DNA of 64,000 nucleotides. It comes from Cytobacillus oceanisediminis (GTDB taxonomy: Bacteria > Bacillota > Bacilli > Bacillales > Cytobacillaceae). Each line of letters starts with the position of its first letter. Within the stretch, counting starts at the first letter, position 1. Shown in pieces: positions 16,419-24,118 of this stretch. Made by a program: the position numbers and the translations under genes. The DNA is taken from contig NZ_QGTW01000017.1 of the NCBI RefSeq assembly GCF_003182355.1, forward strand, positions 41,350-105,349. Direction: 5' to 3'. The notes beneath the pieces are model-generated. The model did no database searches, had not been told where the DNA came from, and was given only the letters and a program-made list of their open reading frames with translations.

Positions 16419-17380
16419 TCCTACATCACCTGATTGCTATTACATTAGCCTATATCATTGATATGGTGATAGGGGACCCTCCAAACTGGCCGCATCCTGT
16501 AAGGTGGATAGGTGCTTTGATATATAAACTTGAAAAATCGCTTAATAAAGGACGATGGAGAAAATTAAAAGGAGCCTGCATGCTGGCAATCGTCTTGTTG
16601 GCGGCAGGAGGGATTTCTTTTTTAATCATCAGATTTTTCTATGGAATCCACCCGGCCGCTGGCATCCTGGCAGAAGGAATCCTTATTTTCACTGCCATCG
16701 CTCAAAAAAGCTTAAAAGAAGCGGCTCTGGATGTTTACGAACCTCTGGCAAAAGGAGATATGAAAGAAGCGAGGGAAAAGCTTTCGTATATTGTTGGCAG
16801 GGATACAGATAGTCTGGATGAACCCGGGATTGTCAGGGCTGCAGTGGAAACGGTGGCTGAAAATACAAGCGATGGAATTACTGCTCCGTTATTTTGGGCA
16901 TTCATTGGCGGTGCTCCGCTTGCCCTTATCTACAGGGCTATAAATACATGTGATTCCATGGTAGGTCATCGAAATGAAAGATACGGAGAATTTGGCTGGG
17001 CATCTGCAAGGATTGATGATATCGCTAACTGGATTCCCAGCAGGTTAACATCGGTTTGCATCATGCTGACCCAAAAGCCGGAACATACTTCAGCTGGAGA
17101 TGCTTGGAGCATATTGCTTAGAGATGCAAGGGAGCATCCAAGTCCCAACAGCGGCTGGGGGGAAGCAGCTGTGGCAGCTCTTCTTGGCGTCCAGTTGGGG
17201 GGAATAAATTTTTATAAAGGCGTAATCTCCAACAGGGCAACAATGGGAAACCCTATGGTCCTTCTTGAAAAAGAACATATTTTAAAAAGCATATCGATTA
17301 TGAAAAGGACAGTTTTCATATTTTTACTCTTACTTTGGATAGGAGGGATGCTCCTTGAAATGGCCCTCACACGGCTCTAA
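16415..17380 (+). CDS. cbiB: Adenosylcobinamide-phosphate synthase CbiB
   Basis: A 321-residue integral membrane enzyme that joins cobyric acid to (R)-1-aminopropanol phosphate, giving adenosylcobinamide phosphate. The start has the family sequence DMVIGDPPNWPHPVRWIG (residues ~16-33), followed by hydrophobic segments, then VAENTSDGITAPLFW and PSPNSGWGEAAVAALLGVQLGG. The start ATG at 16415 overlaps the cbiZ stop as ATGA and has AAGGA upstream. It takes over where CbiZ leaves off, with CobD supplying the aminopropanol phosphate. Confidence 0.92.
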   Translation: MILHHLIAITLAYIIDMVIGDPPNWPHPVRWIGALIYKLEKSLNKGRWRKLKGACMLAIVLLAAGGISFLIIRFFYGIHPAAGILAEGILIFTAIAQKSLKEAALDVYEPLAKGDMKEAREKLSYIVGRDTDSLDEPGIVRAAVETVAENTSDGITAPLFWAFIGGAPLALIYRAINTCDSMVGHRNERYGEFGWASARIDDIANWIPSRLTSVCIMLTQKPEHTSAGDAWSILLRDAREHPSPNSGWGEAAVAALLGVQLGGINFYKGVISNRATMGNPMVLLEKEHILKSISIMKRTVFIFLLLLWIGGMLLEMALTRL

Positions 17381-18431
17381 TCCCCGGTATTTATATGAAG
17401 CTATGAATAAGAAAATGCCAGCAGAACGGATAGATTTTAGTGCGAATATAAATCCTCTTGGCCCTCCTCAGCAGTTAAAAGCCAGGTGGAATAACCTTTT
17501 TGATTATATTACAGATTACCCGGATCCTAATGCCTCTCTTTTAAAAAGCAGCTTGGCCGCTGCAGAGGGAGTAAAGGAAACGCAGATCCTGGTCGGAAAT
17601 GGCGGTGCCGAGCTGATTACTCTAATTGCAAGGATGATAGCCGGAAAAAGAGTGCTGATTATTCAGCCGGCCTTTTCGGAATATGAAGAGGCTTGCAGGG
17701 TAAACGGCTGCACGGTTGCCTATCATCAGCTGGAGCCTGAAGGCTGGAACCTCGATATGGAAGCGTTATCTTTAAAACTAAAGGATGCGGACGCTCTGTT
17801 TTTCTGCAATCCAAACAACCCCACCGGTGTTTTTTATTCCTCGGGGATTGTGGAGGAACTGATAGAAAGATGCAGGGTTTATAATTGTCTGTTTGTTATG
17901 GATGAAGCTTTTTTTGACTTCGTCTGCGACTATCAATCTCTTATCCCTGTAATAAAAAGCAACATGCATGTTATAGTCTTACGCTCCATGACAAAAATGT
18001 TTTCGATTCCCGGATTGCGTCTCGGCTACTTGCTGGCAAACGAGATTTTAATTGAAAAGGTGGCTGCCCTAAAACCTCACTGGAGTGTAAATGCTCTCGC
18101 TTTAAAAGCAGGAGAGTGGTGCCTTGAAAGTGAAGAGCATGTCCAATTAACAAAGAAATTGATCAAACAGGAAAGGGATAGGCTGGCTCTTTTTTATCGG
18201 CAGCTGGATTTTTCTGTCTCCCCTTCTTCTGTGAATTTTTATTTATTGAAGGATTCCAAATTGGAGGCTCAGCTCCCTCTCTTTCAATTTTTGCTTGAAA
18301 AAGGAATAATCCCTAGGCACACGATGAATTTCCCTGGACTTGAAGGAAAATGGCTGCGTTTTGCCATTAAAGGGCCGAAAGATAATGACCGGCTGATGGA
18401 GGCGATACAGGAATGGCGGAAGGTTCGCTAA
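17355..18431 (+). CDS. cobD: L-threonine-O-3-phosphate decarboxylase CobD
   Basis: A 358-residue fold-type I PLP enzyme that makes (R)-1-aminopropan-2-ol phosphate for CbiB. It begins KWPSHGSNPRYL as CobD proteins do, and carries DFSANINPLGPP, the FCNPNNPTG loop and the PLP lysine in SMTKMFSIPGLRLGY. It is related to histidinol-phosphate aminotransferases, but the N-terminus and operon context decide for CobD. The start is TTG at 17355 with AGGAGGG seven bases upstream; it overlaps cbiB by 26 bases. The next gene begins 19 bases before its stop. Confidence 0.88.
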   Translation: MKWPSHGSNPRYLYEAMNKKMPAERIDFSANINPLGPPQQLKARWNNLFDYITDYPDPNASLLKSSLAAAEGVKETQILVGNGGAELITLIARMIAGKRVLIIQPAFSEYEEACRVNGCTVAYHQLEPEGWNLDMEALSLKLKDADALFFCNPNNPTGVFYSSGIVEELIERCRVYNCLFVMDEAFFDFVCDYQSLIPVIKSNMHVIVLRSMTKMFSIPGLRLGYLLANEILIEKVAALKPHWSVNALALKAGEWCLESEEHVQLTKKLIKQERDRLALFYRQLDFSVSPSSVNFYLLKDSKLEAQLPLFQFLLEKGIIPRHTMNFPGLEGKWLRFAIKGPKDNDRLMEAIQEWRKVR

Positions 18432-18988
18432 TTTTTATTTCTGGGGGAGTTCGCAGCGGAAAAAGCTCCTTTGCAGAAAAGGTTGCTGCTGACCTGGCAA
18501 AACAGACTGGCGGAAACCTTCATTACATTGCTGCAGGTAAAGCGTATGACTCTGAGATGGAAGCAAGAATCCAGAGGCATAAGGAAGACCGGAGAAAAAG
18601 CGGCATGAGCTGGATAACCTGGGAGCAGCCTGCCGGGCTTGCAGAGATTTCTGAATTCTTTGGCGAAAATGATATTATTCTGTTCGATTGTTTGACAACT
18701 CTTTTAAATAATGAGCTTTTTTTGGCCGAAGACCTATGGAGGAAACAGGATTTTCAGGAGAAGGTGTCCTCTGGTATTCTGCAGGCTATTGCTGAAATCC
18801 ATCAGAGGTGCAAAGCCATCATTGTTGTCAGCAATGAAGTGTTAAACGAACTGATTGGCGGGAATGAACTGGTGTTTACATATGGGGAAATGCTGGGCAG
18901 ACTTCATCAAAGTATCGTGGAAATAGCTAACCAAGCATATCTCGTTGAAGCAGGCATTCCGATTCAAATGAAAGGAGAACCGGCATGA
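18413..18988 (+). CDS. cobU: Adenosylcobinamide kinase/guanylyltransferase CobU
   Basis: A 191-residue P-loop enzyme that phosphorylates adenosylcobinamide and then transfers GMP to it. It shows the CobU P-loop GGVRSGKSSFAE (residues 10-21), the ARIQRHKEDR segment with the guanylylated histidine, and Walker B-like ILFDCLTTLLNNE. Near-normal length. Overlaps cobD by 19 bases and the next gene by four (ATGA). A second, shorter CobU-like gene lies at 21147. Confidence 0.9.
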   Translation: MAEGSLIFISGGVRSGKSSFAEKVAADLAKQTGGNLHYIAAGKAYDSEMEARIQRHKEDRRKSGMSWITWEQPAGLAEISEFFGENDIILFDCLTTLLNNELFLAEDLWRKQDFQEKVSSGILQAIAEIHQRCKAIIVVSNEVLNELIGGNELVFTYGEMLGRLHQSIVEIANQAYLVEAGIPIQMKGEPA

Positions 18989-19842
18989 AAGGAATTATGA
19001 TTCAGGGAACATCATCTGATGTCGGGAAAAGCCTGATCGCTACTGCCTTATGCCGGGCATTTGCGAACGAAGGATATCGGGTGGCTCCCTTTAAATCGCA
19101 AAATATGTGCAATTTCACATATACAACAAAGGAAGGAAAGGAAATTGGGAGAGCCCAGGGGCTCCAGGCAGAAGCAGCAAAAACTGCGGCAAGCGAGTGG
19201 ATGAACCCGATCCTTTTAAAACCTAAGCCAAACCAAAAATCAGAGGTTGTTCTCCTTGGAGACCAAATCGGTACGGTTACTGGGAGAGGCTACAAGGATT
19301 CCTTCTATAAAGCAGGACTGGAAACAATTCAGATGGCCCTTGAGAAATTAGGCGGGGATTACGATCTTCTCGTTTTGGAAGGAGCGGGAAGCCCGGTCGA
19401 AATCAATTTAAAAGAAAAAGAGCTCGTCAATATGAAGGCAGCTGAGATGGCAGATGTGCCGGTGGTTTTAGTCGCCGATATTGAAAGGGGCGGAGTGTTT
19501 GCAAGCATTGTCGGAACTTTGGAGCTGCTTTCTCCAGAAGAAAGACAACGGGTACAGGGCATTATTATTAATAAATTTCACGGTAAACCCGAGCTGTTCG
19601 AGGATGGAATCAAGTGGATTGAAGATAAAACAAAGCTTCCTGTAATTGGTGTACTTCCATACATAAATAATCATCACATTCCAGTTGAGGATTCACTCTC
19701 CAGCTTTGATAGTAATGAGGCTGAGGGGGAAGTGGCCGATAAAAGGTATGATGAACTGGCCAAGGGTATGCTGAAGCATCTTGATTGGGAAAAGCTGAAG
19801 GAAATCGTATTTAATTGGAGAACCAGCGATGAAATCGCTTAA
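18985..19842 (+). CDS. cobQ: Cobyric acid synthase CobQ/CbiP lacking the glutamine amidotransferase domain
   Basis: A 285-residue protein instead of the usual ~490. Residues 1-~235 are the dethiobiotin-synthetase-like ATPase domain (GTSSDVGKS P-loop, FKSQNM, EGAGSPVEINLKE, LVADIERGGVFAS, GVLPYINNHHIPVEDSL). Where the class I glutamine amidotransferase domain should begin, the sequence passes directly to a tail (KRYDELAKGMLKHLDWEKLKEI) that resembles the extreme C-terminus of full-length CobQ. About 200 residues, including the Cys-His glutaminase, are therefore missing in frame. With CbiZ present, de novo amidation may not be needed; free ammonia use is also possible. Start overlaps cobU as ATGA. 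Confidence 0.8.
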   Translation: MKGIMIQGTSSDVGKSLIATALCRAFANEGYRVAPFKSQNMCNFTYTTKEGKEIGRAQGLQAEAAKTAASEWMNPILLKPKPNQKSEVVLLGDQIGTVTGRGYKDSFYKAGLETIQMALEKLGGDYDLLVLEGAGSPVEINLKEKELVNMKAAEMADVPVVLVADIERGGVFASIVGTLELLSPEERQRVQGIIINKFHGKPELFEDGIKWIEDKTKLPVIGVLPYINNHHIPVEDSLSSFDSNEAEGEVADKRYDELAKGMLKHLDWEKLKEIVFNWRTSDEIA

Positions 19843-20620
19843 GGGATTATTGATCAATCTTCAATTTTTCACAAGCATCCCTATATCGATAGCCCTTCCG
19901 ATGGACAGGGATCATCTTGAGAAGGCGATTAGAACATTTCCGCTAGTTGGACTGTTTCAGGGCAGCCTTTATGCCTTTATTCTTTATACTTTTCTTGAAT
20001 GGTCTCCTTTTTCAATTTTAGCAGCTGCATTTACAGTTTGGCTCGCAGGAATAGTACTGACTGGCGGCATTCATTTGGACGGGTGGATGGATACGAGCGA
20101 TGCCTTTTTTTCTTATCGCGATCGGAAAAAAAGGCTCGAAATCATGAGTGATCCGAGAACAGGAGCATTTGGTGTGTTATCCGTACTTGTTTTATTAAGC
20201 GCTCGCTTTCTGTTCATCTATGAAATTATCCTGCTGGCAAGTTCTGTATCTTACTTTTTAATAGCCTTGATCCCTTTTTTCGGAAAAATGATGATGGGAA
20301 TACTGCTGCTGAAGGTTAAGGCCGCCAAGGAGGATGGCCTCGGATTCTTATTTCAGCAGGCGGCTTCCGGTAAAACTTTGTATATCTATCCCATCTATCT
20401 GCTGATAATTGCCGGAGCAGCGGGACTGCTTATGGAACCAGCTCTGTTTGGAGTTCTTATAATGATAGTGATTTCCGTGCTGCTTTTCTTTTTCCTATCA
20501 AAAAAAGTTAATACATGGTTTGGTGGCATGACAGGAGATGTCCTGGGTGCAAGTGTAGAAGGAACGGAGGTTTTACTATGGATGGCTGTGTGGCTATTGC
20601 ACTATTTCGCCATGGGTTGA
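19829..20620 (+). CDS. cobS: Adenosylcobinamide-GDP ribazoletransferase CobS
   Basis: A 263-residue integral membrane enzyme that joins adenosylcobinamide-GDP and alpha-ribazole (phosphate) in the last assembly step. The N-terminal FFTSIPI-type segment and the metal-binding motif GGIHLDGWMDTSDAFFS (residues ~74-90) are diagnostic, as is SDPRTGAFG shortly after. Five to seven hydrophobic segments follow. GGAG is seven bases before the ATG, which lies within the cobQ tail (14-base overlap). CobC starts before its stop. Confidence 0.92.
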   Translation: MKSLKGLLINLQFFTSIPISIALPMDRDHLEKAIRTFPLVGLFQGSLYAFILYTFLEWSPFSILAAAFTVWLAGIVLTGGIHLDGWMDTSDAFFSYRDRKKRLEIMSDPRTGAFGVLSVLVLLSARFLFIYEIILLASSVSYFLIALIPFFGKMMMGILLLKVKAAKEDGLGFLFQQAASGKTLYIYPIYLLIIAGAAGLLMEPALFGVLIMIVISVLLFFFLSKKVNTWFGGMTGDVLGASVEGTEVLLWMAVWLLHYFAMG

Positions 20621-21195
20621 CAGAGGCCAATAAGCGGCATGCCTACCTTGGCTGGACGGATTCCCCACTATGCCCCATCGATAAGGAAAAAATAGCTGAA
20701 GTTCCTGCCGGTTATGAATTGGTTCAATCCAGTGATTTAGGAAGGTGTCAGCAAACAGCTAAAATGCTCTTTCCAAGAAACAAACTGGAAATAAGCAAAG
20801 AATGGCGGGAATGTTATTTTGGCAATTGGGAAGGCAGAACCTATGAAGAATTAAAAGATGATGCCGATTATCAAAGATGGCTAGAAGCCCCTTTTTTAGA
20901 AAAGGTGCCCGGAGGGGAATCATTCGAGGAATTTTCGGAACGGGTTGATAGGGGCTGGGAAAAGCTGATTAATAGAATGCTGGAAGATGGGATTCGGAAA
21001 GCAGCACTTGTAACGCATGGCGGTGTGATCCGGTACCTGTTAAGCAAATATGGACCTGATGGCAAAAAATTCTGGGAATGGCATATCCTCTTTGGAAAAG
21101 GATACGAGCTTGTATGGAATCAGGAAGAGTTAAGGAGGGGTGAGAGATGCACTTTGTTACGGGTGGCGCCTTTAACGGAAAATCCAGATGGGTGA
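20578..21195 (+). CDS. cobC: Alpha-ribazole phosphatase CobC (histidine phosphatase family)
   Basis: A 205-residue phosphoglycerate-mutase-like phosphatase. The catalytic RHG lies at the start (ALFRHGLTEANK), with the second histidine in VTHGGVIRYL near residue 150. It would remove the 5' phosphate of alpha-ribazole phosphate or of adenosylcobalamin 5'-phosphate. Start ATG 20578 is set by GGAGG seven bases upstream; the open frame extends further 5' but without a ribosome site. Overlaps cobS by 43 bases and the next gene by 49. Confidence 0.85.
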   Translation: MDGCVAIALFRHGLTEANKRHAYLGWTDSPLCPIDKEKIAEVPAGYELVQSSDLGRCQQTAKMLFPRNKLEISKEWRECYFGNWEGRTYEELKDDADYQRWLEAPFLEKVPGGESFEEFSERVDRGWEKLINRMLEDGIRKAALVTHGGVIRYLLSKYGPDGKKFWEWHILFGKGYELVWNQEELRRGERCTLLRVAPLTENPDG

Positions 21196-21575
21196 GGAAT
21201 TTTTATCAGCTGGAGAATGTTCCGTGCCAGTGGGTCTCTGCCTACAAGGGTGAAACAGTCACTGATTCTCATAAAAATGGTCTTGTTGTAATGGAGGGCA
21301 TTGAGGTTTGGATCCGGGATTGGTTAAAGGAATCAGGTGACAATGAGGTTCGAACCAGATGGCAGAATCATCTAAGGGAGTGGCTTGATTGGGAAAAAGA
21401 AGATATCCATAGAGAAATTATTCTAATAGGAACGGATATTACTAAAGGCATTGTTCCCATGGAAGCAGAAGACAGAAAGTGGCGGGATATAACTGGCTGG
21501 GCCTATCAGGATACCGCAGTCCTTTCTGACAGGGTAGATTTAATCTGGTATGGCATAAGCCGAAAAATAAAATGA
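21147..21575 (+). CDS. Short CobU-like protein
   Basis: A 142-residue paralogue of CobU. The start has a P-loop variant GGAFNGKSRW; the end has the CobU signature GIVPMEAEDRKWRDITGWAYQD and a closing VDLIWYGI strand. The middle, including the RHKxxR segment that carries the guanylylated histidine, is absent or reduced. It may be a regulatory partner or act on one of CobU's two reactions; function is unknown. Well-placed GGAGGGG site. It sits within the compact run of overlapping operon genes and shows no sign of decay. Confidence 0.7.
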   Translation: MHFVTGGAFNGKSRWVRNFYQLENVPCQWVSAYKGETVTDSHKNGLVVMEGIEVWIRDWLKESGDNEVRTRWQNHLREWLDWEKEDIHREIILIGTDITKGIVPMEAEDRKWRDITGWAYQDTAVLSDRVDLIWYGISRKIK

Positions 21576-21591
21576 AATGGGGAATTTGTTT

Positions 21592-22176
21592 ATGAAGCTT
21601 TATACACGAACAGGTGATGAGGGGAAAACGAGCATTATCGGAGGCAGAGTGGAGAAGGATGATGTAAGGGTTGAGGCATATGGAACAGTGGATGAAGTAA
21701 ATTGCTTTGTCGGTCAGGCCATGACACAGCTTGATTCAGCTGTTTTTCTGGATGTTTTGGCAGATCTGGAAAAGATTCAGCACGAGCTTTTTGACTGCGG
21801 CGGAGACTTGGCAAATGTCTCGAAGAATCGGGAGTTGAAGCTGACCAAGGAATCGATTGATTATTTGGAAGCTAAAATCGATGCATTCATTGAGGAAGCA
21901 CCTAAGCTGGAAAGGTTTATTTTGCCTGGAGGAACTCCTGCTTCTGCATCTATCCATATAGCAAGAACGGTAACGAGAAGAGCGGAAAGATTGGTTGTGT
22001 CATTAAGGAAGGCAGATCCGGAGACTTCTGCAGTTGCCTTAAAATACTTGAACCGATTATCCGATTATTTCTTCGCCCTGGCAAGAGTCATTAATTTCCG
22101 CATGAACGAAAAAGATGTTGAGTATGTACGAAGCGCGAAAGTATTCCGGGAAGGAAAGCGCAAGGAGGATAAATAA
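21592..22176 (+). CDS. pduO: PduO-type ATP:cob(I)alamin adenosyltransferase
   Basis: A 194-residue enzyme that transfers the adenosyl group of ATP to cob(I)alamin. It opens with the family motif KLYTRTGDEGKTSIIGG and carries the C-terminal RTVTRRAERLVVSL and YLNRLSDYFFALAR helices, including residues that bind ATP and corrinoid. The start ATG 21592 has GGGGA eight bases upstream; the frame is open to an earlier ATG at 21577 without a site. Its stop is immediately followed by the next gene's ATG. Confidence 0.92.
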   Translation: MKLYTRTGDEGKTSIIGGRVEKDDVRVEAYGTVDEVNCFVGQAMTQLDSAVFLDVLADLEKIQHELFDCGGDLANVSKNRELKLTKESIDYLEAKIDAFIEEAPKLERFILPGGTPASASIHIARTVTRRAERLVVSLRKADPETSAVALKYLNRLSDYFFALARVINFRMNEKDVEYVRSAKVFREGKRKEDK

Positions 22177-22671
22177 ATGAAAAGCATGAGAATGGCCATG
22201 GCTGGAATGCTGGTTGCTTTGACAGCTGTTGGAGCAGCTATTAAAGTCCCTGCAATTATTGGGACCGTGGCTCTGGACGCCTTTCCTGCTCTGCTTGCAG
22301 CTGTTTTGCTTGGCGGATCTGGCGGAGCTATTGTTGCCTCGATTGGCCATCTGATTTCCGCAATGATTGGCGGTATGCCGCTTGGTCCGCTTCATTTCCT
22401 CATTGCTGGAGAAATGGCTTTGTTAGCCTTTGTGTTTGGCTTTCTATTCCGGAGAGGCAAGCGCTGGCAGGCTGGGATGCTATTTGTGCTAGGCAATGCT
22501 TTTGCTGCGCCGCTCCCTTTTATATTTTTGATGGGCAAAGCTTTTTACCTGGCAATTGTGCCTTCCTTATTTATAGGTTCCGTTTTAAATACGGCTATTG
22601 CTTATATAGCGATACCAAGGCTGGCAAGGTTTGTCGAACCTTATTTTTCTAAAACGGGTGAAGGGCAATGA
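22177..22671 (+). CDS. cblT: Alpha-ribazole transporter, ECF S-component-like (CblT)
   Basis: A 164-residue membrane protein with five to six hydrophobic segments, similar in size and glycine/alanine-rich character to substrate-binding (S) components of energy-coupling-factor transporters. Its position directly before a PurM-like kinase gene matches the CblT-CblS pair described in Listeria and Geobacillus for alpha-ribazole uptake and phosphorylation. AAGGAGG precedes the ATG. The energising EcfA/EcfT module is not in the window. The family is fairly clear; substrate is inferred from the neighbour. Confidence 0.8.
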   Translation: MKSMRMAMAGMLVALTAVGAAIKVPAIIGTVALDAFPALLAAVLLGGSGGAIVASIGHLISAMIGGMPLGPLHFLIAGEMALLAFVFGFLFRRGKRWQAGMLFVLGNAFAAPLPFIFLMGKAFYLAIVPSLFIGSVLNTAIAYIAIPRLARFVEPYFSKTGEGQ

Positions 22672-23387
22672 GGGATGTACTAATCTTTCCTGTCAGTTCA
22701 GAGGAGTCCATAGTCATTGCCAGTGATAACAGCGGCGCAATTGGCGAAAAAGACCAGGACGCAGTTAAAGTGTCTTATGAAACTGTTGCTTACTATTCCT
22801 TTCGTGTTGCAGTCATGGAGTGTTTGTCAGCAGGAGCAGAGCCCTTTGCGGTTATTCTGCAGAATTTTTGCGGAGATGGTGCCTGGGAAGGTCTAGTTAA
22901 AGGAATTAAACGTGGTGTTGGCGAATTGGGTATCGGCGACCTTGAGATTAGCGGCAGCACTGAAAGCAACTTTGCCCTGCAGCAGTCTGCTGTTGGATTA
23001 TCTGTTCTTGGAAAAAAGAAGGGGAATGGCGGTACAGAGAAAATCGCTTATAATGATCAAACAGTCATTGCTGTCATTGGTTCTCCTTTAGTTGGAGAAG
23101 AGGTAATCAGGAGAGAGTCTGAGGCTGCTCCCCTGAATCTTTTCCAGGAGGTGAATTCCCTTGGTGATGTTGTGACTCTTCCGGTTGGGTCAAAGGGTAT
23201 CCTTGCAGAGCTTAATGGGCTGTTTTTCAGTAAGGTGTTCAGTGACATGGATTTAAAAACAGATTTGGATATTCATAAATCGGCAGGCCCATCTACTTGC
23301 TTTATAGCCGTCTTTCCTCAAGAGAACGCGGAGGAGATTAGGCTGCTGGCAGGAAGTTATTTTTATCTATTGGCAGAAGGGTTTTGA
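22668..23387 (+). CDS. cblS: Alpha-ribazole kinase CblS (AIR synthase/PurM-like)
   Basis: A 239-residue protein with the PurM/AIR-synthase-like fold: SSEESIVIASDNSGAIGEKDQD at the start is the family's substrate/ATP loop, with YYSFRVAVMECLSAGAEPF and a later ISGSTESNF segment. CblS phosphorylates alpha-ribazole to alpha-ribazole phosphate, the CobS substrate. The gene overlaps cblT as ATGA. It completes a route that avoids CobT, for which I see no gene here. Confidence 0.82.
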   Translation: MRDVLIFPVSSEESIVIASDNSGAIGEKDQDAVKVSYETVAYYSFRVAVMECLSAGAEPFAVILQNFCGDGAWEGLVKGIKRGVGELGIGDLEISGSTESNFALQQSAVGLSVLGKKKGNGGTEKIAYNDQTVIAVIGSPLVGEEVIRRESEAAPLNLFQEVNSLGDVVTLPVGSKGILAELNGLFFSKVFSDMDLKTDLDIHKSAGPSTCFIAVFPQENAEEIRLLAGSYFYLLAEGF

Positions 23388-23395
23388 AAAATATA

Positions 23396-23990
23396 ATGCC
23401 TACTGTATATGTGACGGGACATGGTGAAACAGAATGGAATAAAGAAAAAAGAATGCAGGGGCACCTCGATTCGGATTTAACCGGAAAAGGAAAGCCGGAG
23501 GCATTGTTGTTAGGGGAAAACTGAAAGACATAAACTTTAAGCGTATCAATTCCTGGCAATCGGACATTGCATAAGGCAGAGCTGGTAAAAGAAAAAAGCC
23601 GGTGCCGATTGAAACTGATGAAAGATTAATGGAGATTGATCTAGGAGCCTGGCAGGGACAAAACGAATTTGAGATAAAAGAGAGAGATCCGGGAAAGTAT
23701 GATGCCTGCTGGAATAGGCCTGCATCTTACGAAAGTGTTGGGGGAGAATGCTTTCTTGATGTAGCAAACCGTGTCGGAGCGTTTTAAATCGATTTAGAAA
23801 AAACGATACCTTCAGGCATTGTTCTGGTTGTCAAGCATACAGCGGGAGTGAAAGCTCTCTTTATGCTTTGCCGTAATGCTTCCGTTGAGCGTATTTGGGA
23901 TCCGCCATTCATCCATGGAACAAGCCTTACCATTTTAAGAATACATAGTGATAAAAAAGAATTCCTCGTAGAAGGATGCATGGCAGATTG
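23396..23990 (+). pseudogene. Decayed histidine-phosphatase (second CobC-like) gene
   Basis: Pieces of a phosphoglycerate-mutase-like phosphatase follow in order but in different frames. The first frame reads MPTVYVTGHGETEWNKEKRM and stops at TGA after about 42 codons. A later piece has IEIDLGAWQGQNEFEIKERD-like sequence (~23602-23787, ends in TAA) and a third has the C-terminal part (~23848-23990). The catalytic Arg of RHG is Gly (TGHGET). Multiple stops and shifts make a working product very unlikely. It is the last gene of the B12 operon. Confidence 0.8.
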
Positions 23991-23991
23991 C

Positions 23992-24024
23992 AAGCAGGCC
24001 CGCCGGAAAGCGAGCCTGCTTTTT
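23992..24024 (+). terminator. Terminator of the cobalamin operon
   Basis: AAGCAGGC/GCCTGCTT stem with a 14-base loop, followed by TTT. It lies at the end of the phosphatase pseudogene. Confidence 0.75.
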
Positions 24025-24088
24025 ATTTTAGCGGGATTTTAACCCTTTCATTCTTCTCAGAGGAAACCATTCGGATGCTATTAATAAA

Positions 24089-24114
24089 AAGGCACCCGGG
24101 AACCCGGATGCCCA
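24089..24114 (-). terminator. Terminator of the glycosidase-phosphatase gene
   Basis: On the minus strand GGCATCCGGG-TT-CCCGGGTGCC followed by a T run, five bases past the stop codon. Confidence 0.8.
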
Positions 24115-24118
24115 AACT

